NCBI GenBank assembly: GCA_035447605.1
Contig: DAOTHJ010000015.1
Location: forward strand, 1-52,888
Reading direction: 5' to 3'
DNA: 52,888 bases
Source: UMGS1668 sp035447605
Lineage (GTDB): Bacteria > Bacillota > Clostridia > Oscillospirales > Ruminococcaceae
In this document: piece by piece, positions 6,552-14,828 of the stretch
How positions within the stretch are numbered: the first letter of the stretch is position 1
How the letters are laid out: each line of letters starts with the position of its first letter
The notes under the pieces: generated by a model
Seen by the model: only the letters and a program-made list of their open reading frames with translations
Databases searched by the model: none
What the model was told of the DNA's origin: nothing
Program-made: the position numbers and the translations under genes

Positions 6552-8111
6552 ATGAAGCTGACGGTTGTCTGCGGGGAAGAGAGCCGGAGTTTGGATCTTC
6601 TTTCCGGAGGGAGGCTTTCCGATCTGCTGCGGAAGGCGGGATATTCCGTTCCGATGCCGTGCGGCGGCTGCGGGCGCTGCGGAAAATGCCGTATCCGCGC
6701 GGAGGGAAAAATCTCTCCGGCGACCGCGCAGGAGCGCCTGCTGCTCACAAAGGAGGATCTCTCCTCCGGAATCCGCCTCGCCTGCGAGACGGAGGCTTTG
6801 GGCGACGCCTCCGTTTTTCTTCCGGAAGACATGAAGCTGGAGGCGCTCTCCTCGGGCATCCTGCCGGAGTTTGTGCCGGATAGGGGAGAAGGCTGCGGGC
6901 TTGCCGTCGACATCGGAACGACGACGCTGGCCGCCTATCTCTGGGATCTTGCGGAGGGGAGACTGCTTTCCTCCGGGACCGCGCCCAATCCGCAGGCCGC
7001 TTTCGGCGCGGATGTGATGACGCGGCTCGGCGCCTCACGGGATGGGCATGCCGCCGATCTCGCAGCGGCCGTCCGCACCGCCGTCTGCACGCTCGCGGAC
7101 CGGATCGGGGAGGAAGCCGGCCTCTCCGGGGAACGGATCAGAAAAGCCGTCTTTGTCGGGAATACGGTCATGCTCTGTCTGCTGACGGAAGGGGACGCTT
7201 CACGGCTCTGCGCTTCGCCGTTTCTGCCGGAAAGCCTGTTTGGGGAGACGGTCTCCGCCGCTTCGCTCGGGCTTACGGGCCTTTTGCGGGGGGCGGAGGT
7301 CTATCTTGGCCGGTGCGTCTCGGCGTTTGTCGGGGCGGATATCACGGCGGCGATGCTGGCTTCCCGGCTGGATGAGGCAAAAGAAGCGCTTCTGCTGATG
7401 GATATCGGCACGAACGGCGAGATGGCGCTGGCCAAAGAGGGAAGAATCCGCGTCTGTTCCACCGCGGCGGGCCCGGCGTTCGAGGGCGCGGGCATCTACT
7501 GCGGCACACAGGCGGTTCCGGGCGCCGTCTCCGGGGTGGAGTTCCGGGAGGGCGGCTTTTCCGTCCGCACGATCGCGGGCGCTGCACCGTACGGGCTCTG
7601 CGGTTCCGGCCTGATCGACGCGGCCGCCGCCATGCTTTCTGCCGGAATTCTGGACGAGACCGGCCGGATCGACGAGGAACAGGCGGAATCTTACGGCGTG
7701 CTCACGGAGGCGGAAAAAGTTCCCGCCGTCGTGCTCAAAGATAAAATCGTGCTCACGCAGAAGGATTTGCGAAAGTATCAGCTCGCGAAAGCGGCGGTCT
7801 GCGCGGGGGCGGAGACGCTTTTGCACCATTCCGGCCTCCGGGCGGAGGAACTGTCGGGAATCCTGCTGGCCGGCGGCTTCGGCAGCTTTCTGTCCGTCAA
7901 AAATGCGGCCGCGACCGGGCTTCTTCCGGCAGGCTGTGAAAAAAAGGCGAAGGCGGTCGGCAACGCGGCCGGCTCCGGCGCCTCGATGATGCTGCTCTCG
8001 GATGCGGAGCGCCGGCGCGCGGAGGAAATCGCGGTCGCCGCCGAGACCATCGATCTCTCTTCGGATGCCTTTTTTATGGACCGCTATGTGGAGGATATGC
8101 TGTTTGGGTGA
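6552..8111 (+). CDS. 2Fe-2S / ASKHA-domain protein, corrinoid-activation (RACE-like) ATPase
   Basis: Family role: ATP-dependent reductive reactivation of corrinoid methyltransferase proteins. The 519-residue protein starts at the ATG at 6552, behind AAAGGGGG. Residues 1-85 form a plant-type ferredoxin domain with the cysteine cluster PCGGCGRCGKC (Cys37, 43, 46) and a fourth ligand at Cys78. Two actin/hexokinase-fold lobes follow: GLAVDIGTTTLAAYLWDL with DIGTT near residue 119, MDIGTNGEMAL, and GLCGSGLIDAAAAM. The C-terminal DUF4445-type region has LLAGGFGSFLSVKNA. No methyltransferase or corrinoid protein gene lies nearby, so the partner is elsewhere. Nothing is truncated. Confidence 0.88.
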   Translation: MKLTVVCGEESRSLDLLSGGRLSDLLRKAGYSVPMPCGGCGRCGKCRIRAEGKISPATAQERLLLTKEDLSSGIRLACETEALGDASVFLPEDMKLEALSSGILPEFVPDRGEGCGLAVDIGTTTLAAYLWDLAEGRLLSSGTAPNPQAAFGADVMTRLGASRDGHAADLAAAVRTAVCTLADRIGEEAGLSGERIRKAVFVGNTVMLCLLTEGDASRLCASPFLPESLFGETVSAASLGLTGLLRGAEVYLGRCVSAFVGADITAAMLASRLDEAKEALLLMDIGTNGEMALAKEGRIRVCSTAAGPAFEGAGIYCGTQAVPGAVSGVEFREGGFSVRTIAGAAPYGLCGSGLIDAAAAMLSAGILDETGRIDEEQAESYGVLTEAEKVPAVVLKDKIVLTQKDLRKYQLAKAAVCAGAETLLHHSGLRAEELSGILLAGGFGSFLSVKNAAATGLLPAGCEKKAKAVGNAAGSGASMMLLSDAERRRAEEIAVAAETIDLSSDAFFMDRYVEDMLFG

Positions 8112-8314
8112 AGCAGTGCCGGGCGGCAGCCGGGGGCTTTTCGGCCTGCTTATAAATATCGGCGCTCTTCGGAGGCGTGAGCCTTTTGCGGGACTCATTA
8201 AAGGTGTCTCCGTATATGTGCCCGATATAGGCTGGCGACCGGAAGAACCCCGAACGCCCTTTTTTAGCCGGCGGCGGATTTTTGGGCAAAGCCGGGAATC
8301 TCGTGCCGGCCTCG

Positions 8315-8360
8315 TTGATACTTTTGTGAATCGGTAGTATAATAACAACCTGCAGTTGTT
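8315..8360 (+). promoter_or_regulatory. Promoter and start-site dyad of the ABC exporter operon
   Basis: TTGATA (8315-8320)-17-TATAAT (8338-8343). Immediately after is a perfect inverted repeat AACAAC-CTGCA-GTTGTT (8344-8360), spanning the expected start site: a likely repressor operator. Confidence 0.78.
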
Positions 8361-8377
8361 CCGTTCTTTTTGTCCGG

Positions 8378-8484
8378 ACATATTGGAAATTCCGTCATGC
8401 CGGACGAAAAGAGACGGTCAAAAAGAATCTCACTTTCTGTTTCGGCATTGGACCCCCAAGGGGGGATACGGATGGTGCCGAAAC
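8378..8484 (+). promoter_or_regulatory. Structured leader of the ABC exporter mRNA
   Basis: The roughly 160-nt leader holds GTTTCGGCA (8439-8447) paired with TGCCGAAAC (8476-8484), and inside it CCCCC-AA-GGGGG. A weaker outer pair GTCCGG/CCGGAC flanks 8378-8405. The hairpin ends about 24 nt before the ribosome site. It matches no riboswitch class I know and has no U-run, so it may act on stability or translation. Confidence 0.45.
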
Positions 8485-8514
8485 GGGCAATTCAAATGAT
8501 TCAGGAGAGAAAAC

Positions 8515-9228
8515 ATGCTGAAAATCGAGCATCTGACCAAGAAATTTGGAAATAAAGTTGCGGTGGACGACCTCACGCTCTCGATTGCACCGGGAGAAAT
8601 TTACGGTTTCATCGGGCATAACGGCGCCGGCAAAACGACGACGATCAAGGCCTGCTGCGGGATTCTGCAGTTCGATGCCGGAGAAATCCTGATCGACGGG
8701 CATTCCATCAAAGAGGAACCGATCGCCTGCAAGAAGCTCCTCGCCTATATCCCCGATAACCCGGATCTGTACGACTATCTTTCCGGAATTCAGTATCTGG
8801 ATTTCATCGCCGACGTCTATGGTGTGGACGCCGCCGTGCGGAAGGAGCGCATTCACGAATACGCCGAAAAATTCGATCTGACGGGTGATCTTGCCCAGCC
8901 GGTCTCCGCATATTCCCACGGCATGAAGCAGAAGCTCGCCATCGTCGCCGCTTGGCTGCATGCGCCGAAGCTCATCATCATGGACGAGCCGTTTGTCGGG
9001 CTGGACCCGATTGCCTCCCATCTGCTCAAGGAGATGATGCGTACGCACTGCGACGCGGGCGGTTCCATCTTCTTCTCGACGCATGTGCTGGAGGTGGCCG
9101 AGAAGCTCTGTGATAAGGTCGCCATCATCCGGCAGGGGAAACTTGTCGTCAGCGGAAGCATGGAGGAAGTGAAAGGGAATACCTCGCTGGAGGATGTGTT
9201 CCTGGAACTGGAGGGAGACCATGCTTAA
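8515..9228 (+). CDS. ABC-2 type transporter, ATP-binding subunit
   Basis: Powers the partner permease encoded next door. The 237-residue protein has Walker A GHNGAGKTT (34-42), the ABC signature SHGMKQK (134-140), Walker B LIIMDE (153-158) followed by PFVGLDP, and the switch His in STHVLE. It lacks the extra domains of drug-resistance ABC-F proteins. ATG at 8515 follows CAGGAGAG. The stop overlaps the permease start by 8 nt, so the two are translationally coupled. The class (export of peptide, lipid or drug) cannot be told from sequence alone. Confidence 0.93.
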   Translation: MLKIEHLTKKFGNKVAVDDLTLSIAPGEIYGFIGHNGAGKTTTIKACCGILQFDAGEILIDGHSIKEEPIACKKLLAYIPDNPDLYDYLSGIQYLDFIADVYGVDAAVRKERIHEYAEKFDLTGDLAQPVSAYSHGMKQKLAIVAAWLHAPKLIIMDEPFVGLDPIASHLLKEMMRTHCDAGGSIFFSTHVLEVAEKLCDKVAIIRQGKLVVSGSMEEVKGNTSLEDVFLELEGDHA

Positions 9229-10801
9229 AGCACTGATGCGGGTCCGCTTTGCCGCGATGCGCAGCTGGCTCACGGGTGCGTCGCGCTACAAGCAGAAACA
9301 GACGAAGACCCGGGCAATCGGCTTCGCCATTCTGATTCTTTATGCCGCCGCGGCGTATGCGTTTATGTTTTACGGCTATTTTTCCATCATCAGCCGCCCG
9401 TACTATGAGGCGGGGCTCGGCTGGACTTATTTTTCCATGTTTGCGGTGACCAATTTTGCGATGATGTTTATCGGGAGCATTTTTGCGGCGAAAGCGCAGC
9501 TCTATGAGGCAAAGGACAACGAGCTGCTTCTCTCGATGCCGATTCCTCCGTCGGCCATTTTGGCCAGCAGGATGCTGACCCTGCTGCTGATCAACCTCGC
9601 GTTTGACCTGATGATAGCGGTTCCGGCGGGCATCGCGTGGGCGCAGTCCTGCCCGGTTCGCGCAGCCGGCATTCTTGCGTTTATTGTGATTATCCTGCTG
9701 CTGCCGCTGTTCTCTTTGGCGCTGTCCATCCTTTTTGCGTGGCTGCTTTCGCTCCTGACCCGCAGGATCCGGAGAAAGACCCTGCTCTCCACCGTCTTTT
9801 CGCTGGCGTTTCTCGGCGCATATTTCGTTCTTGTGGGCCAGATGCAGAACATGATCACCAAGCTGGCGCAGAACGGCACCGCGGTCGCCGAGCGGCTCGG
9901 AGGGGTCTCCATCCTCTATTGGATCGGTAAGGCGATCGCGGACGGAGATCTGAGGCTGCTGCTTTTTTCGGCGGTGTGTCTGGTTCTGCCGTTCTTGCTT
10001 GCCTACTGGCTGGTTTCCAAGACTTTTATCCGCACCGTGACCGCGAAGCCGGGCTTCGCTGTGATTGCCTATAAGGAAAACATGCAGAAGGTCTCGGGCG
10101 TCTTTGCCGCACTGTATCAGCGGGAGATGCGCCGGTTCCTCTCCAGTTCCGCCTACATCATCAACGCGGGCTTCGGCGCGCTTGTTCTCGCAGTCGGCGG
10201 CGTGGCGCTGCCGTTTTTGAATATCAAAGAAAAAGTTCCGCTTCCGGATGGCCTTTACAGCCCGATTCTGATCCTCGCGGTCTGCATGATCTCCGGAATG
10301 ACGACGATCACGGCGGCCTCGGTTTCGATCGAGGGCAACACGCTCTGGATTGCCAGGTCCATGCCGGTTGACACGACGGATCTCCTTAAAGCGAAGCTGC
10401 TGGTGCATCTGATCGTCGCCGGTCCGGCAACTCTGATCGCGGAGGCGGGCCTGATTCTCGCGCTTCGTCCGTCATGGCCGGAGCTCATCTGGTGTCTGCT
10501 CACGCCGCTCACGTTCACGGGATTTACCGCGCTGGCCGGTCTGGCGGCGAACCTGCGTCATCCGAATCTGGACTGGACCAACGAGACGCAGGCGGTCAAA
10601 AACGGAGCCTCCGTCCTGATCGCGCTGTGCGTGAGCATGGTCGCCGTCATGGCGATGGCCGGAGCCGGATACGGACTGTCGCTCCTGATGCCGATGAGCA
10701 TGGCAATGGGCATCGTGACCGTGGTGCTGCTCCTGGTTTGCCGGCTCCTGTATCACTGGATTCTGACCGGCGGGGCCGTAACCTACGAGAGACTCGGCTG
10801 A
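9221..10801 (+). CDS. ABC-2 type transporter, membrane subunit
   Basis: The 526-residue protein starts at the ATG at 9221 (MLKALMRVRFAAMRS), inside the last codons of the ATPase gene, with GGAGGGA before it. It has about 12 hydrophobic segments, among them AIGFAILILYAAAAYAFMFY near residue 30, GILAFIVIILLLPLFSLAL near 150 and VLIALCVSMVAVMAMAGAGY near 475. The cytoplasmic segment EAKDNELLLSMPIPPSAIL is typical of the YthQ-like ABC-2 exporters, which are twice the usual size and may be a fused pair of six-helix halves. The substrate is unknown. It is the last gene of the operon, followed by a strong terminator. Confidence 0.88.
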   Translation: MLKALMRVRFAAMRSWLTGASRYKQKQTKTRAIGFAILILYAAAAYAFMFYGYFSIISRPYYEAGLGWTYFSMFAVTNFAMMFIGSIFAAKAQLYEAKDNELLLSMPIPPSAILASRMLTLLLINLAFDLMIAVPAGIAWAQSCPVRAAGILAFIVIILLLPLFSLALSILFAWLLSLLTRRIRRKTLLSTVFSLAFLGAYFVLVGQMQNMITKLAQNGTAVAERLGGVSILYWIGKAIADGDLRLLLFSAVCLVLPFLLAYWLVSKTFIRTVTAKPGFAVIAYKENMQKVSGVFAALYQREMRRFLSSSAYIINAGFGALVLAVGGVALPFLNIKEKVPLPDGLYSPILILAVCMISGMTTITAASVSIEGNTLWIARSMPVDTTDLLKAKLLVHLIVAGPATLIAEAGLILALRPSWPELIWCLLTPLTFTGFTALAGLAANLRHPNLDWTNETQAVKNGASVLIALCVSMVAVMAMAGAGYGLSLLMPMSMAMGIVTVVLLLVCRLLYHWILTGGAVTYERLG

Positions 10802-10821
10802 CGCGGAACCAAATTATGATT

Positions 10822-10902
10822 TCCGCCGGAAGATGTTTTCTTTCCGGCGTATAGAAAACAGAAAACAGGGAGACGGGCTGCGGGCCTGTCTCCCTGTTTT
10901 TC
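10822..10902. terminator. Terminator pair after the ABC operon
   Basis: A first hairpin CGCCGGAA / TTCCGGCG spans about 10824-10849. The main one is AACAGGGAGAC (10864-10874) / GTCTCCCTGTT (10888-10898), followed by TTTTTCATTT. It probably also ends the ribokinase operon arriving on the other strand. Confidence 0.85.
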
Positions 10903-10959
10903 ATTTCATGTGTGGTTATAGCTGAACTGCCTTTACGGAAGGGAATTCGTTTGGTCAGG

Positions 10960-11832
10960 TCAGGCCAGTTCCTCAAAAAACGGAATGGATGCCGCGGCGC
11001 CAGGCTTCGATACGGCAATTGCGGCGGCCTTACTTGCAAGGCGCAGAGCCTCCTTCGGGTCGGAGTTTTTCGTATAGCTGCTGAGAAAATACCCGAGGAA
11101 GGTATCGCCGGCCGCAGTCGTATCCACCACTTCGGTTCGGAAGGCCGGCTGATAGATGGTGACCCGGCGGTCCGCAAAATAGGAGCCCTCCGCGCCCAGC
11201 GTGAGCACGGTTTTGGAGGAAGGATAGGCCTCCAGCATGGCCCGGAGGATCTTTTCCGGCTCCCGTTCGCCGGTCATCGCGCCGCCCTCCACCTCGTTGA
11301 CGACAAAAATATCCACAAGTTCCAGCGGATACTCCCTCAGGATCGCGTCGGAAAACGGGGAGGGGTTAAACAAGATCAAATTGCCTGCCTCATGGGCTTT
11401 TTTCATGACCTCCGGGATCAGATTGATTTCGTTCTGAAGAACGACGGCTCCGTCCCGGAACTCGGTGAAAACACGCTCGACATAGTCCGGCGTGAATCCG
11501 GCGTTTGCGCCGGGAGCCACGATGATGCTGTTCTGCCCGCGCCGGTCGACCTGAATGATCGCATGGCCGGTTCTTTCCGGGCAAATCTCCACAAAGCGGG
11601 TGTCGACGTTCTGCGCGTGGAGAAAAACCAAAAGTTCGCCGTCTTTTTCACAGATTCTTGCCGCAAGACAGGCCGATCCGGCAGCCCGGCTCAGCGCAAT
11701 AGCTTGATTGAGCCCTTTTCCGCCGATGCCTGTTGTCACATTGCGGCAGGAAATAGTCTCTTTTTCGCGGACGATATGGTCGACGTGATAGACGACGTCT
11801 CTGTTTACGGAGCCGAAGCTCAGTAAGTTCAT
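10960..11832 (-). CDS. rbsK: Ribokinase / PfkB-family carbohydrate kinase
   Basis: ATP-dependent phosphorylation of a sugar, by family most likely ribose to ribose 5-phosphate in the cytoplasm. The 290-residue protein starts at the ATG at 11832 with GAGG 8 nt upstream; the GTG at 11841 overlaps that site. It shows the N-terminal GSVNRDVVYHVDHI strand, the substrate motif GIGGKGLNQAIALSRAG-like segment (about residues 36-52) and the PfkB signature 2 DTTAAGDTFLGYF with the catalytic Asp (near residue 242). It lies 41 nt behind the LacI gene, so the two form an operon. No transporter is present, so substrate identity is uncertain. Confidence 0.85.
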   Translation of the reverse strand: MNLLSFGSVNRDVVYHVDHIVREKETISCRNVTTGIGGKGLNQAIALSRAAGSACLAARICEKDGELLVFLHAQNVDTRFVEICPERTGHAIIQVDRRGQNSIIVAPGANAGFTPDYVERVFTEFRDGAVVLQNEINLIPEVMKKAHEAGNLILFNPSPFSDAILREYPLELVDIFVVNEVEGGAMTGEREPEKILRAMLEAYPSSKTVLTLGAEGSYFADRRVTIYQPAFRTEVVDTTAAGDTFLGYFLSSYTKNSDPKEALRLASKAAAIAVSKPGAAASIPFFEELA

Positions 11833-11873
11833 GATGCTCACCTCAAAGCGTTATTCCTTGTGCCTGCCGGAAT

Positions 11874-12887
11874 TTACAGGGCGCGGGTGCTCTTTCTGAT
11901 TTTAAGAGTGGGTTCAAAGAAGGTGGTCATTTTTTCCTCATTCGGATGCTGAATCTCATAAAGCGCACGCATCGCGGCGCCCTCGCCGATCGCATAGGCG
12001 GGCTGTTTGATCGTGGTCAGCGGCGGATCCAGAAGGTCGGAGAAAAAGACGTCGTCGAATCCCACGATGGAGATGTCCTCCGGAATCCGGACGCCGAATT
12101 CCGCGAATTTTTTATAGAGGCCATAGGCCATCATGTCGTTGAAGGAGAAGACCGCGGTGCAGCCATCCTTGATGATCTCTTCCGCCGCCTTCATTCCGCC
12201 CGAGACCTGATAGTTGCCCTCGATCACGGATCTTTCGTCAAACGGGATGTCGTTGTCGCGGTAGGCGGCGCGCACCCCTTCCAGCAGTTCCGAAGTGTTG
12301 AGCAGATACCGCGGCCCGGTCAGGCAGGCGATTTTTCGGTGTCCTAAGGCAAAGAGGTGCTGCAGCGCGACATAGGCGCCCTTGCGGTGGTTGAGCGTGA
12401 CGGCCGAGCAGCCGACCGACATCACATAGCGGTCGACCATGACGACGGGCTTGCCATATGCCTCGATCGCGCTCTGATACAGAGGAATCAGCCCGGAAGT
12501 GGAATCCGAGGCGATGGTGAGAATGATCGCATCGGTACCGGCGGAGATGAACATATCGAGGTAGCTCAGATCGTTTTTTGCGATATCGTTCGTGTTCGCA
12601 ATGATCAGGCTCATCTTGTCCCTGGCGACCGTATCGCCGATGCCCTTCGTGAGGTCGGCAAAGAACATGTTGCTGGGGTCGGGGATGATCAGCCCGATCG
12701 TCCGGCTGCTTTTCTTTACAAAGGTGACCGCGGCCTGGTTGGGATGGTAATTCATCTCTTTGGCGGTGCGGATAATCAGTTCCTTTTTCTCCGGGGAGAT
12801 CCGGTTGTCCCGATTATTGAGCACCAGAGACACCGCGGTGGTGGAAATGCCGAGTTTTTCGGCAATATCCTTGATGGTCACTTTCAT
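11874..12887 (-). CDS. LacI-family transcriptional regulator
   Basis: The 337-residue protein starts at the ATG at 12887 with GGAGG 8 nt upstream; the longer frame to 12977 lacks a ribosome site. Residues 1-50 are a LacI helix-turn-helix (MKVTIKDIAEKLGISTTAVS) with hinge helix, and residues 60-330 a type I periplasmic-binding fold (GLIIPDPSNMFFADLTKGIG, VSGGMKAAEEIIKDG, IVGFDDVFFSDLLDPPLTTI). The sugar-like effector and linkage to a ribokinase suggest control of pentose or nucleoside use. Two dyads at its own promoter suggest autoregulation. Confidence 0.92.
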   Translation of the reverse strand: MKVTIKDIAEKLGISTTAVSLVLNNRDNRISPEKKELIIRTAKEMNYHPNQAAVTFVKKSSRTIGLIIPDPSNMFFADLTKGIGDTVARDKMSLIIANTNDIAKNDLSYLDMFISAGTDAIILTIASDSTSGLIPLYQSAIEAYGKPVVMVDRYVMSVGCSAVTLNHRKGAYVALQHLFALGHRKIACLTGPRYLLNTSELLEGVRAAYRDNDIPFDERSVIEGNYQVSGGMKAAEEIIKDGCTAVFSFNDMMAYGLYKKFAEFGVRIPEDISIVGFDDVFFSDLLDPPLTTIKQPAYAIGEGAAMRALYEIQHPNEEKMTTFFEPTLKIRKSTRAL

Positions 12888-12905
12888 CGTCGTTGCCTCC
12901 TGTGG

Positions 12906-12956
12906 TAAATATTTATCATACGCCCTCATTATAGGGCGGCGGTTCCGTTTCGTCAA
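12906..12956 (-). promoter_or_regulatory. Promoter and two dyads of the lacI-rbsK operon
   Basis: On the minus strand TTGACG (12951-12956)-17-TATAAT (12928-12933). A perfect dyad CGCCCT-N6-AGGGCG (12921-12938) covers the -10, and an AT dyad TAAATATTTA (12906-12915) lies just downstream. Either could be the LacI-protein operator. Confidence 0.8.
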
Positions 12957-13134
12957 TGCGAATTTGGCTGAATTCATGCTCAGTTTTTGATGTTTCCTTG
13001 GATTTTTTTCGGAAATTTGAAAAAAATAGATAAATATGTCGGATTAATTTATCAGTCAAATATATCAGCGAGAAAATCCGTTTTCCGCTGGCACAACCCG
13101 AAAACGGCTCCGGCGGGCGGCATAAAGTTTGCTC

Positions 13135-13163
13135 TATACAGGCAGGCCTTTTTGAGGTATAAT
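13135..13163 (+). promoter_or_regulatory. Promoter of the SPFH gene
   Basis: TATACA (13135-13140)-17-TATAAT (13158-13163), leaving a leader of about 150 nt. The rest of the 430-bp intergenic region (12957-13317) is AT-rich with no other element recognised. Confidence 0.55.
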
Positions 13164-13317
13164 AACGATAATCTGAAACCTGTAAGTCCGGCGCAAAAAC
13201 GGGCGGGAAGATGGCTTCTCTGCACGGGCCCCACATTCAAAATTCCGGGTCCTGCTTTCTGATGAAACACAAAAAAATCACATATACTAAAAAATAAACG
13301 ATAAAGGAGAATGCAGA

Positions 13318-14724
13318 ATGGGACTGATCAAGGCACTCTTTGGCGCAACGGGCGGCACGCTGGCGGACCAGTGGCGCGAATACTTCTATTGTGATTCGCT
13401 CGAAGAGGATGTTTTGGCGACCAAGGGCGTAAAACGCACCAGCGCCAGAAGCTCCAACACCAAGGGCGAGGAGAACATCATTTCCAACGGCTCCCTCATC
13501 GCGGTCAACGACGGTCAGTGCATGATCATCGTGGAGCAGGGCAAAGTCGTGGATTTCTGCGCCGAGCCGGGTGAATTTACATACGACGCCTCCACGGAGC
13601 CGAGCCTTTTTTACGGCAAGCTCGGCGAGGGCATCGTCAATACCTTTAAAACCATTGGCAAGCGGTTCACGTTCGGCGGCGACACCGGAAAAGACCAGCG
13701 CATTTATTATTTCAACACCAAAGAGGTCGTCGGAAACAAATACGGCACCGCGAACGCCGTGCCTTTCCGCGTCGTGGATCAGAATATCGGGCTTGACATC
13801 GATATCGCCATCAAATGTTTCGGCGAGTATTCCTACCGGATCGCCGATCCGATGCTGTTCTATACCAATGTCTGCGGCAACGTGACCGAGGATTTTCTCC
13901 GCAGCACGATCGACAGCCAGCTCAAGACCGAGCTAATGACGGCCCTTCAGCCGGCGTTTGCAAAGATCAGCGAGATGGGAATCCGCTACAGCGCGCTGCC
14001 GGGCCATACGGATGACTTGGCGGACGCCCTCAACGACGTGCTTTCCGAGAAGTGGGGCAAGCTGCGCGGCCTTCGGGTTGTGAGCTTCGGCGTCAGCTCG
14101 GTCAAGGCCTCCGAAGAGGACGAGGCCATGATCAAGGAGCTTCAGAGGAACGCGGTGTTCCGCAATCCGACGATGGCGGCGGCGAATCTCGCGGGCGCAC
14201 AGGCGCAGGCGATGCAGGATGCCGCGAAGAATCAGGGGAACGGCGGCGCCTTCATGGCCTTTGCGGGCATGAATATGGCCGCGAATGCCGGCGGCGTCAA
14301 CGCGAATACCCTCTATGGAATGGGCCAGCAGGCTGCGCCGGCCGCCGAGGGCTGGGACTGCCCGGCCTGTGGGCACAAGGGCAACCCAGGCAAATTCTGC
14401 CTCGAGTGCGGCGCGAAAAAACCGGAACCGAAACCGGCCGCCGAGGGCTGGGACTGCCCGGCCTGCGGATATAAGGGCAACACGGGCAAATTCTGCCTTG
14501 AATGCGGCGCAAAGAAGCCGGAAGCAAAGCCGGAGGGCTGGACCTGCCCACAGTGCGGCGCCGTCAACAAAGGCAAGTTTTGCATGGAGTGTGGCGCAAA
14601 AAAGCCGGCGGGCGAGCCGCTTTATAAGTGCGACAAATGCGGCTGGGAGCCGGAAGATCCGGCCCATCCGCCGAAATTCTGCCCGCAGTGCGGAGACCCC
14701 TTCAACGACGAAGACGTCAGGTAA
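13318..14724 (+). CDS. SPFH-domain protein with four C-terminal zinc ribbons (YdjI-like)
   Basis: The 468-residue protein starts at ATG 13318 behind AAAGGAG. Residues 1-290 are an SPFH/prohibitin-like domain of the 'virion core protein'/YdjI type: MGLIKALFGATGGTLADQWRE, then a beta-rich core (VNDGQCMIIVEQGKVVDFCA) and a helix (SEEDEAMIKELQRNAVFRNP). A Gly/Ala/Gln-rich linker (300-345) leads to four zinc ribbons: WDCPACGHKGNPGKFCLECG, a near copy, WTCPQCGAVNKGKFCMECG, and YKCDKCGWEPEDPAHPPKFC...CG. In Bacillus, YdjI works with PspA-like YdjF at the membrane; no pspA gene is visible here. No membrane segment is seen, so membrane association would be peripheral. Confidence 0.88.
   Translation: MGLIKALFGATGGTLADQWREYFYCDSLEEDVLATKGVKRTSARSSNTKGEENIISNGSLIAVNDGQCMIIVEQGKVVDFCAEPGEFTYDASTEPSLFYGKLGEGIVNTFKTIGKRFTFGGDTGKDQRIYYFNTKEVVGNKYGTANAVPFRVVDQNIGLDIDIAIKCFGEYSYRIADPMLFYTNVCGNVTEDFLRSTIDSQLKTELMTALQPAFAKISEMGIRYSALPGHTDDLADALNDVLSEKWGKLRGLRVVSFGVSSVKASEEDEAMIKELQRNAVFRNPTMAAANLAGAQAQAMQDAAKNQGNGGAFMAFAGMNMAANAGGVNANTLYGMGQQAAPAAEGWDCPACGHKGNPGKFCLECGAKKPEPKPAAEGWDCPACGYKGNTGKFCLECGAKKPEAKPEGWTCPQCGAVNKGKFCMECGAKKPAGEPLYKCDKCGWEPEDPAHPPKFCPQCGDPFNDEDVR
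14344..14612 (+). repeat. Tandem zinc-ribbon coding repeat
   Basis: GAGGGCTGGGACTGCCCGGC recurs at about 14348 and 14444 (96-bp period), with a third diverged copy (GAGGGCTGGACCTGCCCACA) at about 14534. This DNA-level repetition indicates recent duplication of the ribbon module. Confidence 0.7.
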
Positions 14725-14770
14725 AATTTTTATCCATTTATTTCCGATGGGTAAATCATTTAGAGAATAT

Positions 14771-14810
14771 AAATATACCGGTATCGGGTTAACCTGATAC
14801 CGGTATATTT
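14771..14810. terminator. Bidirectional terminator between convergent genes
   Basis: Perfect 15-bp stem AAATATACCGGTATC (14771-14785) / GATACCGGTATATTT (14796-14810) between the SPFH gene and the hydrolase gene. Confidence 0.85.
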
Positions 14811-14828
14811 CATAAATACGGGAATTTA

